A model generated the notes under the pieces. The model had not been told where the DNA came from. It saw nothing but the letters and a program-made list of their open reading frames with translations, and searched no databases. The position numbers were made by a program, and so were the translations under genes. A DNA stretch of 8,733 bases from Acidimicrobiia bacterium (GTDB taxonomy: Bacteria > Actinomycetota > Acidimicrobiia > Acidimicrobiales > Acidimicrobilacustridaceae). The number at the start of each line of letters is the position of its first letter. The first letter of the stretch is position 1. Location: positions 1-8,733 of the forward strand of contig VERC01000086.1 in NCBI GenBank assembly GCA_018882825.1. Reading direction: 5' to 3'. Of the stretch, positions 7,932 to 8,733 are shown in pieces.

Positions 7932-8371
7932 CGTCCGAGCAGGGTGGCGACGGCGTCGACGGCCAGCCGATAGCCGTCGCCACCGAATCCGGCGATGGTC
8001 CCCGTGGCCACCGGCGCCACCACCGACACCCGTCGCCATTCCTCGCGCGCTGCCGGATTCGACAGGTGCAGTTCGATGATCGGTCCGGCAAAGGCGGCCA
8101 ACGCATCGTGCAGCGACCAGGCGTAGTGCGTGAACGCTCCCGGATTGATGACGATGGCCGCACATCGCCCGGTGGCGCCATGGATGGCCTCGACCAGTCG
8201 GTGCTCGGCGTTGGAGTGGAAGTGCTCGAGCGCCAGCCCGTGGACCTCGGCCGCGGCACGGGCCGTGGCCACGTGATCGTCGAGGGTGGCCGTGCCGTAC
8301 ACCTCGGGTTGTCGGGTGCCCAGTCGATCGAGGTTGACCCCCGACAGCAGCAGGACGACGGGTGCGGTCAT
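7928..8371 (-). CDS. aroQ: 3-dehydroquinate dehydratase, type II
   Basis: AroQ converts 3-dehydroquinate to 3-dehydroshikimate, the third shikimate step. The 147-residue length and flavodoxin-like fold motifs are those of type II enzymes, which form dodecamers. Catalytic residues align well with the Mycobacterium tuberculosis enzyme: R20 and Y25 in LGTRQPEVYG, N76 and H82 in INPGAFTHYA, H102 in IELHLSN and R113 in REEWRR. The first loop reads LSGVNLDRLG rather than the usual LNGPNLNLLG. The substrate-contacting N13 is kept, but the first Asn is Ser and the Pro is Val. The ATG at 8371 overlaps the aroB stop (ATGA) and has GGGGAGGG close upstream. It directly follows the enzyme that makes its substrate. 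Confidence 0.95.
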   Translation of the reverse strand: MTAPVVLLLSGVNLDRLGTRQPEVYGTATLDDHVATARAAAEVHGLALEHFHSNAEHRLVEAIHGATGRCAAIVINPGAFTHYAWSLHDALAAFAGPIIELHLSNPAAREEWRRVSVVAPVATGTIAGFGGDGYRLAVDAVATLLGR

Positions 8372-8733
8372 CGGTTCCCTCCCCTGACGGCGTCGATCGA
8401 GGCCACGACGAGTTCCGGATCGATGCCGGTGACCGACTCGACCCCGGCGGGACCATCGAGCACGAAGGTGAGGCCGTCGAGCGCCTTCTTGTCCCGGGCC
8501 ATCAACTCGACCAGGCGGGCCGAGTCCATCCCGTCGGGAATGGTGGTGGGCAGATCGAAGGCCGCCACGACGCGTCGGTGCTCGGCCACCCGGGACTCGT
8601 CTATGCGGCCGGCGCGGCGGGCCAGTTCGGCGGCGAAGACCAGTCCGATGGCCACGGCCTCGCCGTGACGGAGGTCGTGCCCACCGGCGATCTCCACGGC
8701 GTGACCGAGGGTGTGGCCGTAGTTGAGGATGGC
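8368..8733 (-). CDS. aroB: 3-dehydroquinate synthase, C-terminal part (cut by window end)
   Basis: AroB turns DAHP into 3-dehydroquinate using NAD and zinc, the second shikimate step. The window holds the last 121 codons, about one third of the enzyme. The fragment begins AILNYGHTLGHAVE, and DLRHGEAVAIG follows. The first histidine of the GHTLGH motif and the histidine of HGEAVAIG are 16 residues apart, the same spacing as the two zinc-ligand histidines of the Aspergillus enzyme. The helical C-terminal domain also contains ARDKKALDG, a conserved lysine-rich motif, and ends VRGGNR. The NAD-binding N-terminal domain lies outside the window. By actinobacterial synteny aroK and aroC would be expected further upstream, but that cannot be checked here. 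Confidence 0.95.
   Translation of the reverse strand, partial: AILNYGHTLGHAVEIAGGHDLRHGEAVAIGLVFAAELARRAGRIDESRVAEHRRVVAAFDLPTTIPDGMDSARLVELMARDKKALDGLTFVLDGPAGVESVTGIDPELVVASIDAVRGGNR

Noticed and set aside
7932..8456. N-terminal extension of the M24 peptidase frame
   Set aside because: It covers nearly all of aroQ in another frame, and the extra 175 residues resemble no peptidase domain.

Overview
The window is a GC-rich stretch (about two-thirds G+C by eye, strong G/C bias at third codon positions) in which every gene I can support lies on the minus strand. The order, read in the direction of transcription (high to low coordinates), is aroB (3' part) - aroQ - pepP-like M24 peptidase - efp - nusB - pyrR - pyrB - pyrC - carA - carB (5' part). 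This is the conserved actinobacterial arrangement in which the end of the shikimate cluster runs through efp/nusB into the pyrimidine operon. It differs from the Streptomyces layout as I recall it: there is no bldD between nusB and pyrR, and no small membrane-protein gene between pyrC and carA. An actinobacterium outside the Streptomyces/Mycobacterium groups, for example Acidimicrobiia, is a reasonable inference, but the window alone does not prove it.

Layout. 8733-6807: aroB C-terminus (zinc-site histidines present), aroQ (type II dehydroquinase) and an Xaa-Pro-type metallopeptidase, joined by ATGA overlaps. 6806-6757: a 50-nt gap with an imperfect hairpin and the efp Shine-Dalgarno (SD) sequence. 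6756-5795: efp and nusB, joined by a GTGA overlap. 5794-5708: a regulatory leader. 5707-1: pyrR-pyrB-pyrC-carA-carB, joined by ATGA overlaps or a TGATG junction. Six of the nine gene junctions are 4-nt overlaps and one is a 1-nt overlap. Only the pepP/efp and nusB/pyrR junctions have room for control signals. carB is cut by the window start after 564 codons and aroB by the window end.

How the genes work together. CarA and CarB make carbamoyl phosphate, PyrB joins it to aspartate and PyrC closes the ring to dihydroorotate. PyrR is the UMP-sensing RNA-binding regulator of this operon. AroB and AroQ carry out steps 2 and 3 of the shikimate pathway. EF-P and NusB are housekeeping translation and transcription factors.

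The most informative non-coding element is the leader between nusB and pyrR. It contains a textbook PyrR-binding stem-loop whose lower stem pairs with most of a strong AGGAGG SD. That SD sits 9 nt upstream of an 11-codon GTG reading frame, whose stop overlaps the likely pyrR ATG. Seventeen nucleotides beyond that stop lies a perfect 20-nt palindrome followed by a short U run, which looks like an intrinsic terminator yet is read through in the pyrR frame. A segment just 5' of it can pair with the PyrR loop. Together these suggest autoregulation by translational repression, attenuation or both. I see no CRISPR array, tRNA, rRNA, insertion sequence, phage gene or wholly new gene system.
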